Source: Shewanella sp. Choline-02u-19 (GTDB taxonomy: Bacteria; Pseudomonadota; Gammaproteobacteria; Enterobacterales; Shewanellaceae). From it: a DNA stretch of 64,000 bases. Both the position numbers and the translations under genes were made by a program. Shown piece after piece: positions 63,126-64,000 of this stretch. The stretch covers positions 806,001-870,000 of the forward strand of contig NZ_PJBE01000012.1 in assembly GCF_002836205.1 (NCBI RefSeq), written 5' to 3'. Numbering within the stretch: position 1 is the first letter of the stretch; each line of letters begins with the position of its first letter. Under the pieces are notes generated by a model. That model ran no database searches. It had not been told where the DNA came from and worked only from the letters and a program-made list of their open reading frames with translations.

Positions 63126-64000
63126 ATGAAACTTTTTAAAAAGGTGACCACTTTAGCCCTCGTCACAGTAAGTGTCTTGGCCAGCAGCGTCACTTACGCT
63201 GAGGAAGTCGTTCGAGTTTATAATTGGTCTGACTATATTGCCGAAGACACGCTAGATAATTTCTATAAAGAAACAGGGATCCGCGTCATTTATGATGTGT
63301 TTGACAGTAATGAAGTGGTTGAAGCAAAACTGCTTTCAGGCCGTTCAGGTTACGACATCGTTGTGCCATCAAATAGTTTTTTAGCAAAGCAAATTAAAGC
63401 AGGCGCCTTCCAAAAACTCGATTCAAACCAGCTATCAAATCATAAAAACTTGAGCCCTGAGTTAATGACACAGCTTGAGACTGCCGATCCAGGTAATCAG
63501 TATTCTGTACCCTATCTTTGGGGCACTAATGGTATTGGTTATAACGTCGATAAAGTGAAAGCTGTATTAGGTGACGATGCCCCCGTTGATTCGTTAGAGC
63601 TGATCTTTAACCCTAAGTACGCTGAGAAGTTGTCTAAATGTGGTTTATCGGTACTGGATAGTGCCGATGAGATGATCCCTATGGCACTCATCTATTTAGG
63701 GCTTGACCCTAACAGCATTAAATCTGATGACTTTAAGAAGGCCGGTGAGGTCTTAGCTAAAGTTCGCCCTTATATTACCTATTTTCACTCTTCGCGTTAT
63801 ATCACCGATTTAGCCAATGGTGACGTCTGTGTTGCCTTCGGTTATTCAGGTGATATTTTCCAAGCGGCAGCGCGTGCTGAAGAAGCGGGAAATGGAAATG
63901 TCATTGAGTACTCAATTCCGAAAGAGGGTTCAAACCTATGGTTTGATATGTTAGCGATCCCAGCTGATGCCGCTAACGTGAAAAATGCTCACACCTTTAT
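63126..64000 (+). CDS. potF: Polyamine ABC transporter substrate-binding protein (3' partial)
   Basis: The frame starts at ATG 63126 and runs off the window after about 291 codons; the whole protein is normally about 360 aa. A signal peptide (about 1-25, ending TYA) is followed by VRVYNWSDYIAEDTLDNFYK, the typical PotF/PotD opening, then the YDVFDSNEVVEAKLLSG block. It binds putrescine or spermidine in the periplasm; potGHI-type genes are expected past the edge. It follows puuA on the same strand, so uptake and breakdown are clustered. Confidence 0.9.
   Translation, partial: MKLFKKVTTLALVTVSVLASSVTYAEEVVRVYNWSDYIAEDTLDNFYKETGIRVIYDVFDSNEVVEAKLLSGRSGYDIVVPSNSFLAKQIKAGAFQKLDSNQLSNHKNLSPELMTQLETADPGNQYSVPYLWGTNGIGYNVDKVKAVLGDDAPVDSLELIFNPKYAEKLSKCGLSVLDSADEMIPMALIYLGLDPNSIKSDDFKKAGEVLAKVRPYITYFHSSRYITDLANGDVCVAFGYSGDIFQAAARAEEAGNGNVIEYSIPKEGSNLWFDMLAIPADAANVKNAHTF

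Noticed and set aside
1..64000. tRNA, rRNA, CRISPR arrays, intact IS elements or phage genes
   Set aside because: None seen on reading either strand; the repeats found are too short and irregular for CRISPR.

Overview
The window looks like a chromosomal segment of a marine Shewanella (Gammaproteobacteria). The grounds are the gene content and order: xerD-dsbC-recJ, pepA divergent from lptF-lptG, several small proteins of the kind shared by Shewanella and Vibrio (DUF2960-, DUF2913- and DUF3634-like), a TorF-type porin, and a full Puu polyamine pathway. Base composition is even and there are no rRNA or tRNA genes, phage genes, CRISPR arrays or intact insertion sequences. Both ends cut genes: the left edge lies inside a brnQ-like transporter and the right edge inside a potF-like binding protein.

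Layout. 1-13 kb is housekeeping: BrnQ, XerD, DsbC, RecJ, a repeat-rich gap, PepA, LptF/LptG, then RDD, DUF2960, GNAT and M32 carboxypeptidase genes. 12.7-30.4 kb is a mixed stretch: a DsrE-like protein, a YqiJ-like membrane protein without its usual flotillin partner, a secreted subtilase, a peroxiredoxin, a CYTH protein, an RhlE-type helicase, two M24 peptidases, an FKBP, and several small regulator/target pairs (HxlR with an SDR; ArsR) whose intergenic regions hold clear palindromes. 30.5-31.4 kb encodes a DUF368 (PopT-type) protein.

31.6-41.5 kb is a tightly packed run of eleven genes: DUF523-DUF1722, a MerR/LitR-like regulator, photolyase, an NTF2-like protein, SDR, FAD amine-oxidase-like enzyme, DUF1365, a Cfa-like methyltransferase, DUF2878, a chalcone-isomerase-like protein and a DUF3833 lipoprotein. 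It is preceded by a twin TTGTACAA site. I read it as a light- or photo-oxidation-responsive module that repairs DNA and remodels membrane fatty acids. It is the most system-like locus here.

43.5-48.7 kb and 58.2-64 kb are two halves of amine catabolism: a beta-alanine set (aminotransferase, semialdehyde dehydrogenase, cupin), a PuuC-type aldehyde dehydrogenase, then PuuB, PuuR, PuuD, PuuA and PotF. ATGAACA-core PuuR-like boxes occur in all three of the divergent or leader regions that drive these genes, which suggests one regulon. The 49-58 kb segment between the halves is accessory: a second copy of a dispersed repeat, a secreted beta-propeller protein, an SdsA-type alkylsulfatase with an AraC regulator, a TetR/AhpD-like pair with two tandem 16-bp operators, a haloacid dehalogenase, a GDCCVxC protein, a decayed methyltransferase-like gene and a DUF2391 protein.
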